From positions 1 through 64,000 of the forward strand of contig WEDG01001491.1 of the NCBI GenBank assembly GCA_017591395.1: DNA of 64,000 bases, read 5' to 3'. The translations under genes and the position numbers were made by a program. This document shows, piece by piece, positions 33,671-45,549 of this stretch. This DNA comes from Schistocephalus solidus (lineage: Eukaryota > Platyhelminthes > Cestoda > Diphyllobothriidea > Diphyllobothriidae). Each line of letters starts with the position of its first letter. Position 1 is the stretch's first letter. A model generated the notes under the pieces. It had not been told where the DNA came from and did not search any database. It saw only the letters and a list, made by a program, of their open reading frames with translations.

Positions 33671-34780
33671 CTGACCGGCTCGGACAGTGTCTGATGGTGG
33701 GGTTGGGGAGAGAGTGAGGTCGACAGCTCAGCGCATGTTCCTCACTATAAACAATCTGGCGCGCTTGAAACTATCACGGTGCGCTAAAAGCCGTGGCTTG
33801 GAAGGTTGCCAACTGACGGGATAACTCGAACCGCGTGGTCAGCCCAATGTGTGTTTTGTGTGGAGTGGCTGACTGGCGGACTGAGAGTCAGGCTGCAATG
33901 GCTCCCTTCTAAATGTGGCCTTTATGGCAATCCCACTCTGTGGGATCCGAGCCAGGCGTGGTGGTACGCCCAGGGGCGGCTCCGGCCGCTCCAGCCACCT
34001 GCGACCTCTCACATCTCCGGTCTTCTTGCCTGTGTCGTGAGACTGGGCTCTGGTGGGGGAGGAGAAGAATGTGCGATAACGTTAACCGCCACGATTGGAA
34101 GGTTGCAAACTGACAATTACACTCAGACCTCGCAATTAGTCCAATGTGTGTTGTGTGGAGTGGCTGACTGGTGGTCTGAGAGTCATGCTGCGATGGCTCC
34201 TTCTTAACGTGACCTCTGGCTATCTCGCACATATGAGATGTAAGCCTTTTAACCCCCTGTTGTGTGAAATTCTGGTGCTTGTGTTTGGGGGGGCCAGGTC
34301 GTGTACGTAGTACACGTAGACGAGGTCACCAGCAGCTGCGCCCGCTTCCGCATCAGACAACTGACCGGCTCGGACAGTGTTCTGATTGTGGGGGTAGAAG
34401 AGAGAGTGAGGTCGAGAGCTCAGCGTATTTTCCTCACTATAAACAATCTGACGCGCTTGAACCTATCACGGTGCGCTAAAAGCCGTGGCTTGGAAGGTTG
34501 CCAACTGACGCGATAACTCGGACCGCGTGCTCAGCCGAATGTTTGTTTTGTGTGGAGTGGCTGACTGGCGGACTGAGAGTCAGGTTGCAATGATTCCTTC
34601 TAAATGTGGCCTTTATGGCACTCCCACTCCGTGGGATCCGAGCCAGGTGTGGTGGCACGCCCAGGGAGGGCTCCGGTCGCGCCACCCATCTGCGCCATCT
34701 CCCATCTCCGGTCTTCTTGACTCTGTCTTGACACCGGGCTCAGATGGGGAGGAGGAGAGAGTGCGGTAGCTGCAGCGCAA
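33671..34780 (+). repeat. ~690-bp tandem duplication in LINE 3' UTR
   Basis: ACTGACCGGCTCGGACAGTG occurs at 33671 and 34361, and the following ~420 bp (GTGCGCTAAAAGCCGTGGCT, GGGATCCGAGCCAGG, and so on) are repeated with about 10% divergence. Related modules are also present in the minus copy at 50100-51300. The duplicated module is part of the family's long non-coding 3' region. Confidence 0.8.
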
Positions 34781-36104
34781 GGCTACTATCACTAAAAACT
34801 AATTCACGCGCAAGTCACCGTCACTGCACCACCTGATGTGGAGCATACGGTGGAACTCGTCGAAATCGACGGTCGAACTGCCATCCGTCCTAGGTTCTCC
34901 CGCGGTGGAATTTACGTTTGGCCTAATGCCGTGTTTGCTCTTACGTTCGATGAGCTGCGCCCGGAGGGCCTGGTAGGCTGCCGGAAGGACGACACAACGG
35001 TTGATCGACGTAGGCTCCGTGTGCCAGGCTTCGATTGTTTCCCTGGTTACGCGGTCATTTCCTCGACCCAGGATTTCGGCGTTTTGGAAGGCGAACGTGT
35101 GCCCAGAGTTCGCACAATGTTCCGCCACCAGGGACAATGGGTCCATTCTCCTCACTGCCCGCACGTGTTCGGTAACACGGGTCTGCAACCGCTTCCCTGT
35201 CTCTCCGACGTAGTTAACTTCACAGGAGTCACATTGGATCCGGTAGATGATGTTTGACGTCTCACCTCGTGGAAGGGGGCTTTCGGTCTCATAACTAGAT
35301 TCCGAATGGTTGAATCCGGTCGATGGGCGATTCCGATCCCCAGCGGTCTGAGGAGGCGGGAAACTGCCTCAGAGACGCCGTTAATGTATGGCAGTGCACC
35401 CCAGACTTTTGGCTGTTCTGTTACCAGATTTTGTCTTGGTTTGGCCAGCCTGCTGCGCTCGATGAAGTTACGAGGGTATCCGTTGGACATGAAAAGGCGC
35501 TGGAGGTAGCGGAGTTCTGCCCTTTTGTCGTCCGACGCGCTGCAATGTTTTTCTGCCCTTCTATAGAGAGTTCGCACACAGTTGCGTTTGTTGCACAACG
35601 GGTGCTTACTGTGGTAACTTAGGATTTGGCGTGTGTTGGTTGCCTTCCTATAAACCGTAGTTTTTATGTGCCCGTTGGATTTTCGATGGACAAGAACATC
35701 CAGGAATGGCAGTTGGTTGTTAATTTCAGCCTCCATTGTGAATTGGATGTCCGGGAAGATGTAATTCAGGACATTATGGAATTCTTCGATCATTTCTCGT
35801 TTGATCATGACGAAGGTATCGTCGACGTATCGAGTCCAAAACGTTGGCCTGTAGTTTGCTAAAACCAGAGTCTCAAGCTTTTGGAGAACTGCCTCAGCGA
35901 TGAAGCCCGAGAGCGGCGATCCCATTGGTGTCCCTCTGATCTGCTCGTATATGGTCCCCTCGAAGGTGAAGTACGTCTTCAGACAGAATTTTAAGAGTTG
36001 GACAAGATGTCCCCACTTCACCGACTTGCCTGCATCATCGTACTGCTTCTCAAGCAATTCGCTTACCGTTTTGACTGCTTAGTCCTGCAGGGATTGATCG
36101 TGAC

Positions 36105-36345
36105 GCGACGTGACAGTCATAAGGGTGACAGCCATGATCTTTGTCACAGCGGTGAGTCGCATCGGCTGAGCCTTAACAGCGACACTGAGTAGCGAGTGAC
36201 GGGGTGTGGGCGTCCTTCGTGGCTGGCGTTCTTTGCCGGCATACACACAGGAAATTGCTGTCAGTTGACATGTCTCTGGTTGAGGGGGGCGGCCATTGTC
36301 TGGGTCCGCATTGACCTCAATTGGCGCCCTGGGTCGATAGTCAAT
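36105..36345 (-). mobile_element. Penelope-like element 3' fragment, minus strand
   Basis: ACAGGAAATTGCTGTCAGTT and the following TTGAGGGGGG segment (about 36248-36290) repeat the sequence at about 32425-32470 of PLE B. This is the 3' end of another minus copy lying directly upstream (5') of the truncated copy at 32185-36095, so partial copies are head-to-tail here. It meets the terminal repeat of the plus copy at 36346. Confidence 0.65.
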
Positions 36346-36487
36346 ACAATACAATACACCTATAGTCCCTGAGATCGCCTTTTCTTCTCATTTATGTCCG
36401 GGGACACACATCTTCGCTTCTATCTGCAATATTTTCGGGCGCGAAGGACTTGAGTCAGCACGACGTTGGGAAACCTTTGCCCTTCGT

Positions 36488-37591
36488 GTGTCATCTATGC
36501 ACGCGCAAATCCAGTTCCTCCACAGATGCCTTGACAACTACGTGCTTCCGAAGAGCTTGTCTTACAGGCCACCGGTGAACACAAGTCTGGCCAAACGTTG
36601 GGTGATGCAACACGGCAGACGAATGATACGGGCGCTCCTTCAGGACTGCCATCTTCGATTGCGGAAATATAAAGGGGTTTTGAGCCAAGCGGTTGCAAAG
36701 TGCGCTGAACTCATTGGCGAAGATGGAACTACACTTTTGCGACATGTGATAAGTAGACGAGCCAGAGAATTACGGGCAAAACGAGATGCGGATCTGGCGG
36801 ATAAGCTTCGAAATATAAGCCACTCACCTGAGGAAGAGACTGATGTCCTAGTCCACAATCTGTCCTCTAAACAGTTGACGCCTGGACAGCTGAAGGTTCT
36901 GAGTCATGAGGCTTGCTTCAATGCCACAGACGCTTATCCGGTTAACCTCGTTTCCACAGTCGAATCAATTCTCAAACAAACCGGGGAATCCGATGAAACT
37001 TAAAACCTTGTTCGGCAACAGGTAACCGCCTTGGTAATGGCGCATAAACCACGCGCAATTATTACCAGAGTGGAGCAGGATGCTGTCAAGAGACTGAGAG
37101 CTGACACGAATATTGTGATACTACGAGCGGACAAAGGACGTTCTACAGTCGCCTCAGATAAGACGGACTATATTCAAAAGGCCAACAACCTGCTGGAAGA
37201 CCGACAGGCATATCTTCGATGCGATGGTGAGCCGATGAAGAAGCTGATGATGCAGCTAGACAAAACGCTTGCCGATATGCAGACAAACAAAGTAATAAGT
37301 AAGTCGGTAAGACTGGCAATAAAACCATTAGATGCGGCCGCAGCAAGGTTCTACGGATTACCAAAAGTACACAAGGCCGATATTCCCCTCCGTCCAATTG
37401 TGTCATTGCGTGGTGCACCAACATTCAACCTGGCTAAATGGTTGTTCCGACACCGGAAGTCGGGCGCAGCCACAATGGTCACTTCGGCTACTCAGTTCCT
37501 GGAACGGCTCAGGGGCATGCGACTCACCGCAGACGAGGTCATGGTGTCATTTGATGTCACCTCTCTCTTCACTTCAATCCCGCAGGACTAA
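36488..37591 (+). pseudogene. PLE B N-terminal region and RT fingers
   Basis: A single reading frame broken by TAA at 37001-37003. The N-terminal 170 codons (CHLRLRKYKGVLSQAV, SSKQLTPGQLKVLSHE) are the PLE N-domain. RT fingers follow: NIVILRADKGRSTVASDKTD (37112-37170), then RFYGLPKVHKADIPLRPIVS (37348-37410) and EVMVSFDVTSLFTSIPQD ending in TAA at 37589-37591, where relatives read Leu. The next RT segment (37613 on) continues in the same frame, so only the stop codon separates them. The same stop is present in the inverted copy. Confidence 0.8.
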
Positions 37592-37612
37592 GCAGTCAAA
37601 ACGGTAAGCGAA

Positions 37613-38065
37613 TTGCTTGAGAAGCAGTACGATGATGCAGGCAAGTCGGTGAAGTGGGGACATCGTGTCCAACTCTTAAAATTCTGTCTGAAGACGTACT
37701 TCACCTTCGAGGGGACCATGTACGAGCAGATCAGAGGGACACCAATGGGATCGCCGCTCTCGGGCTTCATCGCTGAGGCAGTTCTCCAAAAGCTTGAGAC
37801 TCTGGTTTTAGCAAACTACAGGCCAACGTTTTGGACTCGATACGTCGACGATACCTTCGTCATGATCAAACGAGAAATGATCGAAGAATTCCATAATGTC
37901 CTGAATTCCATCTTCCCGGACATCAAATTCACAATCGAGGCTGAAATTAACAACCAACTGCCATTCCTGGATGTTCTTGTCCATCGAAAATCCAACGGGC
38001 ACATAAAAAAACTACGGTTTATAGGAAGGCGACCAACACACGCCAAATCTAAGTTACCACAGTAA
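37613..38065 (+). pseudogene. PLE B RT palm (YVDD)
   Basis: 150 codons with LLKFCLKTYFTFEGTMYEQI, RGTPMGSPLSGFIAEAVLQK (residues 41-60) and TRYVDDTFVMIKR, with the catalytic Asp pair at residues 79-80 (YVDD at 37841-37852). PDIKFTIEAEINNQLPFLDV follows. All RT catalytic residues are intact in this piece. The frame is lost about 38030, near an A-rich run (CATAAAAAAACTACGG). Confidence 0.85.
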
Positions 38066-38072
38066 GCACCCG

Positions 38073-38980
38073 TTGTGCCACAAACGCAGCTGTGTGCGAA
38101 CTCTCTATAGAAGGGCAGAAACACATTGCAGCGCGTCGGACGGCAAAAGAGCAGAACTCCGCTACCTCCAGCGCCTTTTCATGTCCAACGGATACCCTCG
38201 TAACTTCATCGAGCGCAGCAGGCTGGCCATACCAAGACAACATCTGGTAACAGAACAGCCAAAAGTCTGGGGTGCACTGCCATACATTGACGGCGTCTCT
38301 GAGGCAGTTTCCCGCCTCCTCAGACCGCTGGCGATCGGAATCGCCCATCGACCGGATTCAACCATTCGGAATCTAGTTATGAGACCGAAAGCCCCCTTCC
38401 ACGAGGTGAGACGTCAAACATCATCTACCGGATCCAATGTGACTCCTGTGAAGTTAACTACGTCGGAGAGACAGGGAAGCGGTTGCAGACCCGTGTTACC
38501 GAACACGTGCGGGCAGTGAGGAGAATGGACCCATTGTCCCTGGTGGCGGAACATTGTGCGAACTCTGGGCACACGTTCGCCTTCCAAAACGCCGAAATCC
38601 TGGGTCGAGGAAATGACCGCGTAACCAGGGAAACAATCGAAGCCTGGCACACGGAGCCTACGTCGATCAACCGTTGTGTCGTCCTTCCGGCAGCCTACCA
38701 GGCCCTCCGGGCGCAGCTCATCGAACGTAAGAGCAAACACGGCATTAGGCCAAACGTAAATTCCACCGCGGGAGAACCTAGGACGGATATGCACCTAACC
38801 ACGCCACAATTCGGGGCCGACGAAGGCGCAGTGATGATTACCGCCGCATCAATTACTACCCCGACAGACGAGGAGGCATGCCCTCAGGACACAAACATGA
38901 ATATCGACCCCGGGCGCCAATTTAGGTCAATGCGGACCCAGACAATGGCCGCCCCCCTCAACCAGAGACATGTCAACTGA
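38073..38980 (+). pseudogene. PLE B linker and GIY-YIG endonuclease
   Basis: The frame 38073-38519 carries CHKRSCVRTLYRRAETHC and LFMSNGYPRNFIERSRL (the conserved PLE linker). The nuclease continues in the other frame (about 38414-38980): IIYRIQCDSC, NYVGETGKRLQTRVTEHVRA, then HCANSGHTFAFQNAEILGRG and EAWHTEPTSINRC, the order of Penelope GIY-YIG domains with a Cys-containing insert. The tail (MHLTTPQFGADEGAVMITAA onward) is Thr/Pro-rich. A frameshift between the two halves disables this copy. Confidence 0.85.
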
Positions 38981-39147
38981 CAGCAATTTCCTGTGCGTAT
39001 GCCGGCAAAGAACGCCAAAGCCAAAGAAGGACTCCCCACCCCGTCCTCCTATCGTGTACACTGTTAAGGTAAACCCGTCCAATCAACGCTTTGTTACAAA
39101 AATGGCTATCACCCCTATAAATACTGTTAGACGCGGTACGATACTCA

Positions 39148-39189
39148 CCTCCGACGATGGAAGCTTGTATGCTTTTGAAACGTCAGGAC
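39148..39189 (+). ncRNA. Hammerhead-like motif, PLE B plus copy
   Basis: Order: CCT, CCGACGA (39151-39157), GGAAGC/GCTTTT stem II, GAAACGTCAG (39177-39186), with stem I CCT/AGG and an outer GTA/TAC. U4 of the core is C. Identical to the motif in the minus copy. Confidence 0.6.
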
Positions 39190-39240
39190 AATACACCTAT
39201 AGTCCCTGAGATCGCCTTTTCTTCTCATTTATGTCCGGAC

Positions 39241-40560
39241 ATTCTTTTCGTATATATGCTTGTTTACAGTTCCAATTATCGTTGTGATAAAACAAAATAC
39301 ACTCACACAACTTTATCATTGCAGTTTTTGGCAAAATACGGTTAAAATTTCAAACGTCCTTAAAAAACAATACTCATTTGTTGCTTGCGCCAATTAGTGG
39401 CCACTGTGTGCATCAATCTGTATCAATTGGCTATTGTCTCTTCCAAATTTCTTTGAGATTATTGTACACGGCATCTAAATCAATTTGCGATGGATTCATG
39501 ACTCAACGGAGATCTTGGCTCCAAAAAAATCTCAGCCTCTTTGGAATTGCAGAGTAAGAGAATGCGAGTGTTGTCCACACACGGGCGGGCTTTTGAAATT
39601 GAGCCGCCATCTTTTCCGCTCTCCATTCGCATGTGAAATTTCTTATATCTATGTCGGTTAGCCTATTTGACCCATTTTATACCGATTCTTAACCTTATTT
39701 GTTTTTGAACAACAAAAATGAGGTCATCGGCGCACGACGCTGGCACAGTTTTGAAAGAAGTCCAATTTTTGTCGATATTTTTTGAGACGCATTCAAGAAT
39801 GATTCTTCATGAGGTTAATATGTGCATTCTTTGACCATTTGTTTTGTGATCTTCCGGTTTTTGTGTGGCTTGTGTTCCCAACCTTATTCACGGTGAATGG
39901 AGGACATTTTTTGCTGAAAGTTTTGGAATTTTAATTTCAAAATAAAGCGTAACTCTCTCTCTCTCTCTCTCTCTCTCACACATAAAAACAAAGATTTTCT
40001 TGAGAGCGTGCCCTCAAATGACATATGCATTACTTAACACATTGAGTTAGATGCCGTGCACGAAAATCTCAGGAGAAACAGAAGAAAAGAAAACTAATCA
40101 ATGCAGACTGATGCATATGGCCGCCGATTATTGGCGCAAACAACATGTGCGTATCACTTTTTAGACACGGTTCATATTTTGACTGTTGTATGTATATTTA
40201 ATAAAGTCTGGTGACCTCCTGAGGAATCAATAACATTTCACATTTTTCCCAAAGAAATTATGTACCTTCTAATTACTTTTCTTATGATGCCTGCCTTCCA
40301 ATTTGTATGCATGAATTATGATCGCATAGTCCCTCTTGAGGCTAGATAATGGACCAAATTTGCTATTCGCAGGAGTTTAATACAAGAACAATTGTCATTT
40401 TTACACGTGCCGAAAAAAAGATTTTACGCGAATCTGTGCGTGTGAAGCCTGCTGTAATGCCTACCCCAGGGTATCAAATTGCATCTCGTAACGGACAAAG
40501 AATGCCTGGAGCATTCATAACAGATGCCTGTTATCGAATCTGAAAATTCCGATTACTAAG
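39241..40560. other. Intron sequence with CT microsatellite, no gene seen
   Basis: AT-rich. A (CT)n run of about 12 units lies at 39953-39976. The 64-codon plus frame at 40349-40543 has no recognised domain. Confidence 0.6.
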
Positions 40561-42090
40561 GAGCAACGCATGCAGGTTTGACTGAAAAATCTTTCCTTCA
40601 CTTAATTGAATCTATAAATGAAACAATCGCTCATTTATCTGAGCTCGAAGGACAAGTGAAGCAGAAACTTTTAGACAAAAAAGGCTCACATTTTCTCAGC
40701 TAGCTTATAAAAACTCGAAGTTTTCAGCAAAGGTTTTAAATTTGCCTACCATAACCCTTAGAGAAATGGGAGAAAAAAAACATTTTCCAAGGAGAAGAAA
40801 TAAATTTATTCTGATTGAAGTTACTTTAACTTCCTTCCAAGTTTGGAATTCATCATGTCAATAGTAAACCTCGCGGTGATGCACGATTTACAATGAAAAA
40901 TACACTGTCAAAGCCTTAAAAGACCGGTATTATTTTTATTCCTATCCCCTGAAGACAGGACAGCATAACGGAATCTAAAAACGGACAGATAATTGTTATT
41001 CTCCACGCAGAAAAACGAGGCTTATCTAAAATATTGCAAATCTCGGAATAAAATCAGAATATTTTGGTACTATTAAAAGATAACCAAACGTAAAGGCCTC
41101 ACTTTACATGTTTTAGAGATTTCCTCTTTTCAAAATGTTAGGATGTGTCTTACGGGCATAAAGAAAAAGTCCAGAGAAATGGCAAAATCCTTGAGATAAT
41201 CCGAACCAACCATCGCTGAAATCTAAGGATAGCCCAAAGTTCCAATGCAACTCATAGTAAAATTAAAACGTGCACTGAATCACAGTTTCGAAGAGACTCC
41301 ATCCACTTATGACGAATTGTGAAATTTTCATTAGGAACTCTATAGAATCTCTTGAGAAACTGAGAGGATTCACCATATCCGCTGATAAAATAATGGTTTC
41401 CTTTCATGTCGATTCTTTACTCATACCTATGCCACTAGATTAAGAAGCACAAAGCACGGTCGAAGTCCTAATTGCCTATAATGCAGAGTTTCACGTAGTT
41501 GCCTTGCCTGCACCCATAGTCAATTGTTTAGAAACCAATTTTTCGTTCAAGCACCAAAAACCAAAGAGGGTCAAATTGGGGTCACCTATATCTGGCTTGC
41601 TGCCGAAGTGACAAATTTGAATTTATGGTTCTTGCATTAGTTAACCCTAGGTTGTAGGTGTAATACGCAGAAAACACATTTGTTGTCCTTTAAAAGAACC
41701 AACTAGAAACCCTCAACAACACCATCAACTCAACCATTTCGGGGAGTGAAATTCACATTCAAGAAAGAAGTTGATAATAAAGTTCCCTTTCTGGAGTTTT
41801 CTCGTACGAGAAAACACAAATCCGTTTACCGCAGAGAAACATATGCTTAAGTAATTCTACACCATCAGTACCGTCAACAGTCTGCTTCATTGAGCAAAAC
41901 GCATTGCTCAGTCGAAGAAAACTACTACAGATTCGAGTTTAATTGCCTGTTTTTAATTATTCTCCCAAAATATTTACTCTAAAGATTGCATACGTCGATG
42001 CGTCAAACAACAGAATTTAAAAGAAAAGCTAGATAGGTTCAGTCAGGCACCCATAACAAATACATAGCGAATGCTTCCTCGCATATTAGG
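40560..42090 (+). mobile_element. Ancient Penelope-like element, plus strand
   Basis: Broken plus frames preserve the PLE order: SADKIMVSFHVDSLLIPMPL (about 41380-41440; family VSFDVTSLFTSIP), KRVKLGSPISGLL (about 41565-41610; family KGTPMGSPLSG), then KKLIIKFPFWSF (about 41762; family EVDNQLPFLDV). The N-terminal region before it is barely recognisable. It is much older than PLE B, and the YVDD box is not found. Confidence 0.6.
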
Positions 42091-42897
42091 AATGTGGCTA
42101 TTCAACCCGTAATGTTTTCACGCATTTTTACACTTATCCTTCGTTCTATCGACGCACGTATACCGATCAGTGTAGGTTCAGCCGTGCTGTCGCTCACACT
42201 GCCATTAATTGATAGGAAGACCTTCAACGATGCTTATTTTGCGAAGAGAAACATGCTTATTATGGAATGTCAAAATTATCTTCTGAAAATTGATTTTTCT
42301 GAAAATATTTCTGCTTTTTCGGTAATATCACTCCATAATGCACACTGTCTCAGTTCCACACAAAAGCATGGAGATATGCATGGATACTCTTGAGGGACAC
42401 TCGAATAAACTCTCTAAGCATGGTTGGCAAACCTATGCTCTAGCCCATGAAGAAAACTTTTCTCTGCTTAGATAAGATGAAACATAACATTTTTCCGCTT
42501 CGGTAATAATACAAACTCTACAGTGGCAGCAATTACATCATCAAAATAAATTGTTAACAAATTTGGCCTATGTCAAACTCTTCTACGAACACGTTTTTCC
42601 CATGATATGCTTCATAAAATGCTCCTGGTGTCAATAACGCGCAAAGCATCGTTCTGCTCTGGAGGCTCCAACATCTTTTCCTGCGACAGCAAAGAGCGTT
42701 CTGTTATTCTTTTTCCCCACAATTCGTTTTATTTATATAGTAATTTGGACAATATTATCCATTTTTCAATTTTCGCCAACGTAATACTTTTAAAATTTCC
42801 TAAATGGCCGGTATTTTGAAAAGCTACATGCAGAACACCGTTTTTGGTTATTCAAAGATAACTTCAATAAATGATATTTTGAGGAAAGGTCACTTAC
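42091..42897. other. No gene recognised next to S1-S2 exon
   Basis: Plus frames at 42094-42393 (99 codons) and 42607-42819 show no family match and no splice evidence. This is intron sequence of the TRPM-like gene. Confidence 0.5.
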
Positions 42898-43085
42898 CAT
42901 GAGTACTCTGTCCACTATTCGAAGTGCAAACAGAATAATTAAAGCAATCTCCTGATATTTAATTCCCACAGGATTCATTGCAAAGAGGACGTAGGACGTG
43001 TACAGTACAAACAGCACGAACGTTATCTGTTGAAAAGGTAGAATATGCTCATTAAACTTGGTCACAAAGAATAGAAAATATGTGT
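42898..43085 (-). CDS. TRPM-like gene, S1-S2 exon
   Basis: 188-nt exon (acceptor GGTTTTGCAG, donor GTAAGT). It encodes VTKFNEHILPFQQITFVLFV, continuing LYTSYVLFAMNP (S1), then YQEIALIILFALRIVDRVLM (S2), matching TRPM S1-S2 with its aP-VTKF lead-in. It starts with two bases of a codon and ends in phase 0, which fits the S3 exon 18.7 kb away. The S2-S3 connector is shorter than in vertebrate TRPM proteins, so an extra exon may sit in the intron. This is the region that forms the praziquantel pocket in schistosome TRPM_PZQ, as I recall. Confidence 0.8.
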
Positions 43086-45549
43086 CTGCAAAACCGGGAC
43101 ACAACTAAGGTAAGTAGGTGCTCACTAATCGGTTACAGGACGCACTCGTCCCTGTGTGTTTTTGGTCAATAGTATTGAAAAAACACTACTTAAAAAACCA
43201 GGAATTCGATTTAAAAAGTCCATGAAATATTTTTATGTTTAGAATTGGCATTTAAAAATTAGTAAACAGAATACAAATAGAGCAAGATTTCCTTCATTTC
43301 CTTGGGTTTTCGCATTTGCTTCCTGGTGCCATATTCAGAAGGCAAAATAGAATGAGCAGTTCAGAATATAGAGTTGTTCATATCCACCTCAGAAACCTAC
43401 GGCCGGGTGTGGGGTTTTTATGTTAAGGTAGTTGCGGCTCTTGTTGATTTCTTCGGTGAGGCCACGCGATCCTTGGTACTTTGTATTATTTGTTTTGATC
43501 TATTTGCTTACTTCATGCACGGGAGATGCACTTAACACACACTTTACACAGCCATACAAATGAATTAGTTCATCTGGTGGCTGACGTTTCATCCGTCTTT
43601 TAAAATGTGCAGTTTCTTTTGATGCCTACTTTCCCATAAATTCGTGGGAAACGAGTATTCAACCAAAATATAATTCATATAAAAATTAAAAAGCACTTCT
43701 TGCATGAAAAAGGTTTTAGCATTTGGAGGCTTGACTACCTAGGCTCGGGCACAAGCTTCAAATTTAATAGTACTGGATAATTGGCCTGGTCAGCTGTCGA
43801 TAACAAAATAAATTTGAAATTTTTCATTTCATTCTTTCTCTTTTGTCCGTCCTTAATATCCATAGGGATCGATGCTGTTCGTAGGTTCCCAAAGTTGAGA
43901 CGTTTTAAAGTGCGAACCAACCCCATGAGGCATCGGTACTCGAGTGAATTTGCGCAATCTCTGCCTGTAGTGTATGAAAACCCACGCCCAGCCAGACATG
44001 CCGACTGGCTCAAACCAGAAAGCCGATGGTCACCACTCGAGTGCGTTGTAAAACGCCATAAAATCTTTCACGATCAAGTTGGCGCGTAGGATGGAACCCG
44101 ACTGATCCGGGGTGTGGCTAGGGAGAAGAAGAGTTCAGTGGCGCCGCACCGCACAAAACAGGGCTATTAATAGAAACAAACCGGAAAGTGAACACGCACA
44201 CACACGACCAGATGAGATTTTGCAAGCGGAATGCTATGCAGGTCCACATGTACTCTACTGCCTTCTGCGCCGGAAAGACCGCTCATACAAAAGTGGTAAG
44301 CAATCTCCTCAGATAGGCAAGTCTCGAGAACACCCTCAGAGAACCAGGCCCCTCATATATGAGCCACCAACGAGATCATGCACGGCAGCTACAAAATGCG
44401 ACACGCCGAAGACCTAGTGCGGGCCCTAGCAGATGCGAGTGCAGTCCCCGAATCTCATGCCTTTGCGCTACGGTAGCAACTCATCACCAAAACGAAAGTG
44501 GATGCTGTGAAAGAACTTCCCTAACCACATACCAAATCACGCTGAAATCCGCCATTCACCAACCCACATAAAACAACCATCACGCCGCACACATACAAAA
44601 ACCACCTCAGCTGCCATGCGAAAATTACTTTCTTAGTAAAAGTCGAAAAGATGAATCTTGTTTGTGAAAGTACTTTCCTTTCTTTACTTTAAACCATGCT
44701 TAAAGCGGTTCATTTCAAACGAAGCAGTTGGATTTTGAATGAAAGCCATGTCGTTACCAGTCATTCTAACTTTCATCATCATGGAATGACATTTTTCCTC
44801 GCAATGATGATGAATAAGTCGACATAAAAATTAACAGACTTGTTTATTGAGCTTTAAATCAAGGTAGCCAAAAGTATTTTACTAAAAATCCGTTCGCATC
44901 TTTGATGGAATACCGACTACATAGGTGCCCACTCATCGCAAAGATGAAAACACATGATAGAATAAAATGGTTTCCGATGTGGTCAGATATAATGAGAGAG
45001 CGAGTTTGAAGCCGTATGGGTACTAAAAAGACCCCTGACATATTTAAAATTCGATGCAATTTAAGCTACTAAAATATGTTTATTTTAGTATATTCATAAA
45101 CTACAATGGTCCTGTCCGGTCCTTTGGGACATTACACTGAAATAACGTATAATTCCTAAAACGCACTGGATTACCAAGTTGAACGCACAACATGTTTACA
45201 CTGAATTTGCCTTAAGAGTAGAAATTTCGGCCTATGGGAGGCTGCACCTGCACTGTAGTTCCGATTACTGCAAAGCTTACCAAGCTTGATAATAAATTTC
45301 CCAAGAAACAGGTGAGAACTAACTTTGGGTTCTTTTGAAAAGGAATACACACTATTAAAATAGCTACGCAATTTCCAAAATGAATTGTAAGCACAAGCAC
45401 CCTAACGCTGGTACAAACAGGAAGAAGACGAGAAGTGGCCATATGAAAACTGGATTTCAACTCATATATCACATGTTAATGCTAAATGAGTGCACACTTA
45501 TTGAGCAAGTTTTTGTCAGCCTTTCTATCAAAGGTTACTTGCAATAAAA
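43086..45549. other. Intron sequence, no gene confirmed
   Basis: Contains two plus frames at 43781-44089 and 44112-44417 in a GC-richer patch (43860-44560) that I cannot place, possibly an unrecognised repeat. GAAACGTCAG on the minus strand at about 43580-43590 hints at a PLE end. A hydrophobic 86-codon minus frame at 45212-45472 (VRVLVLTIHFGNCVAILIVC) has no matching splice or family evidence. Confidence 0.4.

Larger units (their letters stand above)
32640..34883 (+). mobile_element. RTE-type LINE, 5'-truncated zinc-finger tail and 3' UTR, plus strand
   Basis: Inserted into PLE B between the segments ending at about 34884 and starting at about 32630. The sequence begins within the C-terminal zinc-finger region of the LINE seen in fuller form at 50041-56090, and ends ...GGTCGAACTGCC at 34882, the same 3' end as that copy (GGTTGAACTGCC on the minus strand ending at 50041). 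Flanks ATAACCGTCCTGACTCTCCC (left) and ATCCGTCCTAGGTTCTCCC (right) look like a diverged target-site duplication. This gives the order of events: PLE first, LINE second. Confidence 0.8.
32185..36095 (-). mobile_element. Penelope-like element B, minus copy, split by a LINE
   Basis: A continuous minus frame (36057-35152, 301 codons) encodes RT motifs RGTPMGSPLSGFIAEAVLQK and RYVDDTFVMIKR (catalytic YVDD at about 35818-35829), then INNQLPFLDVLVHRKSNG. The GIY-YIG nuclease follows (YVGE-type strand near 35195-35225; TRVTEHVRAVRRMDPLSLV at about 35180-35125). At 34884 the element is interrupted by plus-strand LINE sequence and resumes at about 32630 with MHLTTPQFGADEGAV. Its end carries a hammerhead-like motif at 32230-32270. 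It is nearly identical to the plus copy at 36347-39240, including a shared stop codon (TAA in GGACTAAGCAG). The 5' part is truncated at about 36095. Confidence 0.9.
36347..39240 (+). mobile_element. Penelope-like element B, near full-length plus copy
   Basis: A ~2.9-kb element bounded by a short direct repeat: AATACACCTATAGTCCCTGA starts at about 36351 and at 39190, each followed by GATCGCCTTTTCTTCTCATT. Coding order: N-terminal region 36488-37003, RT 37031-38065, linker and GIY-YIG 38073-38980. Known family biology: RT plus GIY-YIG nuclease copy the element by target-primed reverse transcription. The copy has in-frame stops at 37001-37003 and 37589-37591 and a frameshift near 38040-38070. 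With the minus copy at 32185-36095 it makes a long inverted repeat. Confidence 0.9.

Noticed and set aside
45212..45472. Membrane-protein exon (hydrophobic minus frame)
   Set aside because: Hydrophobic residues are present but I found no matching acceptor/donor phases or TRPM similarity strong enough to call it.
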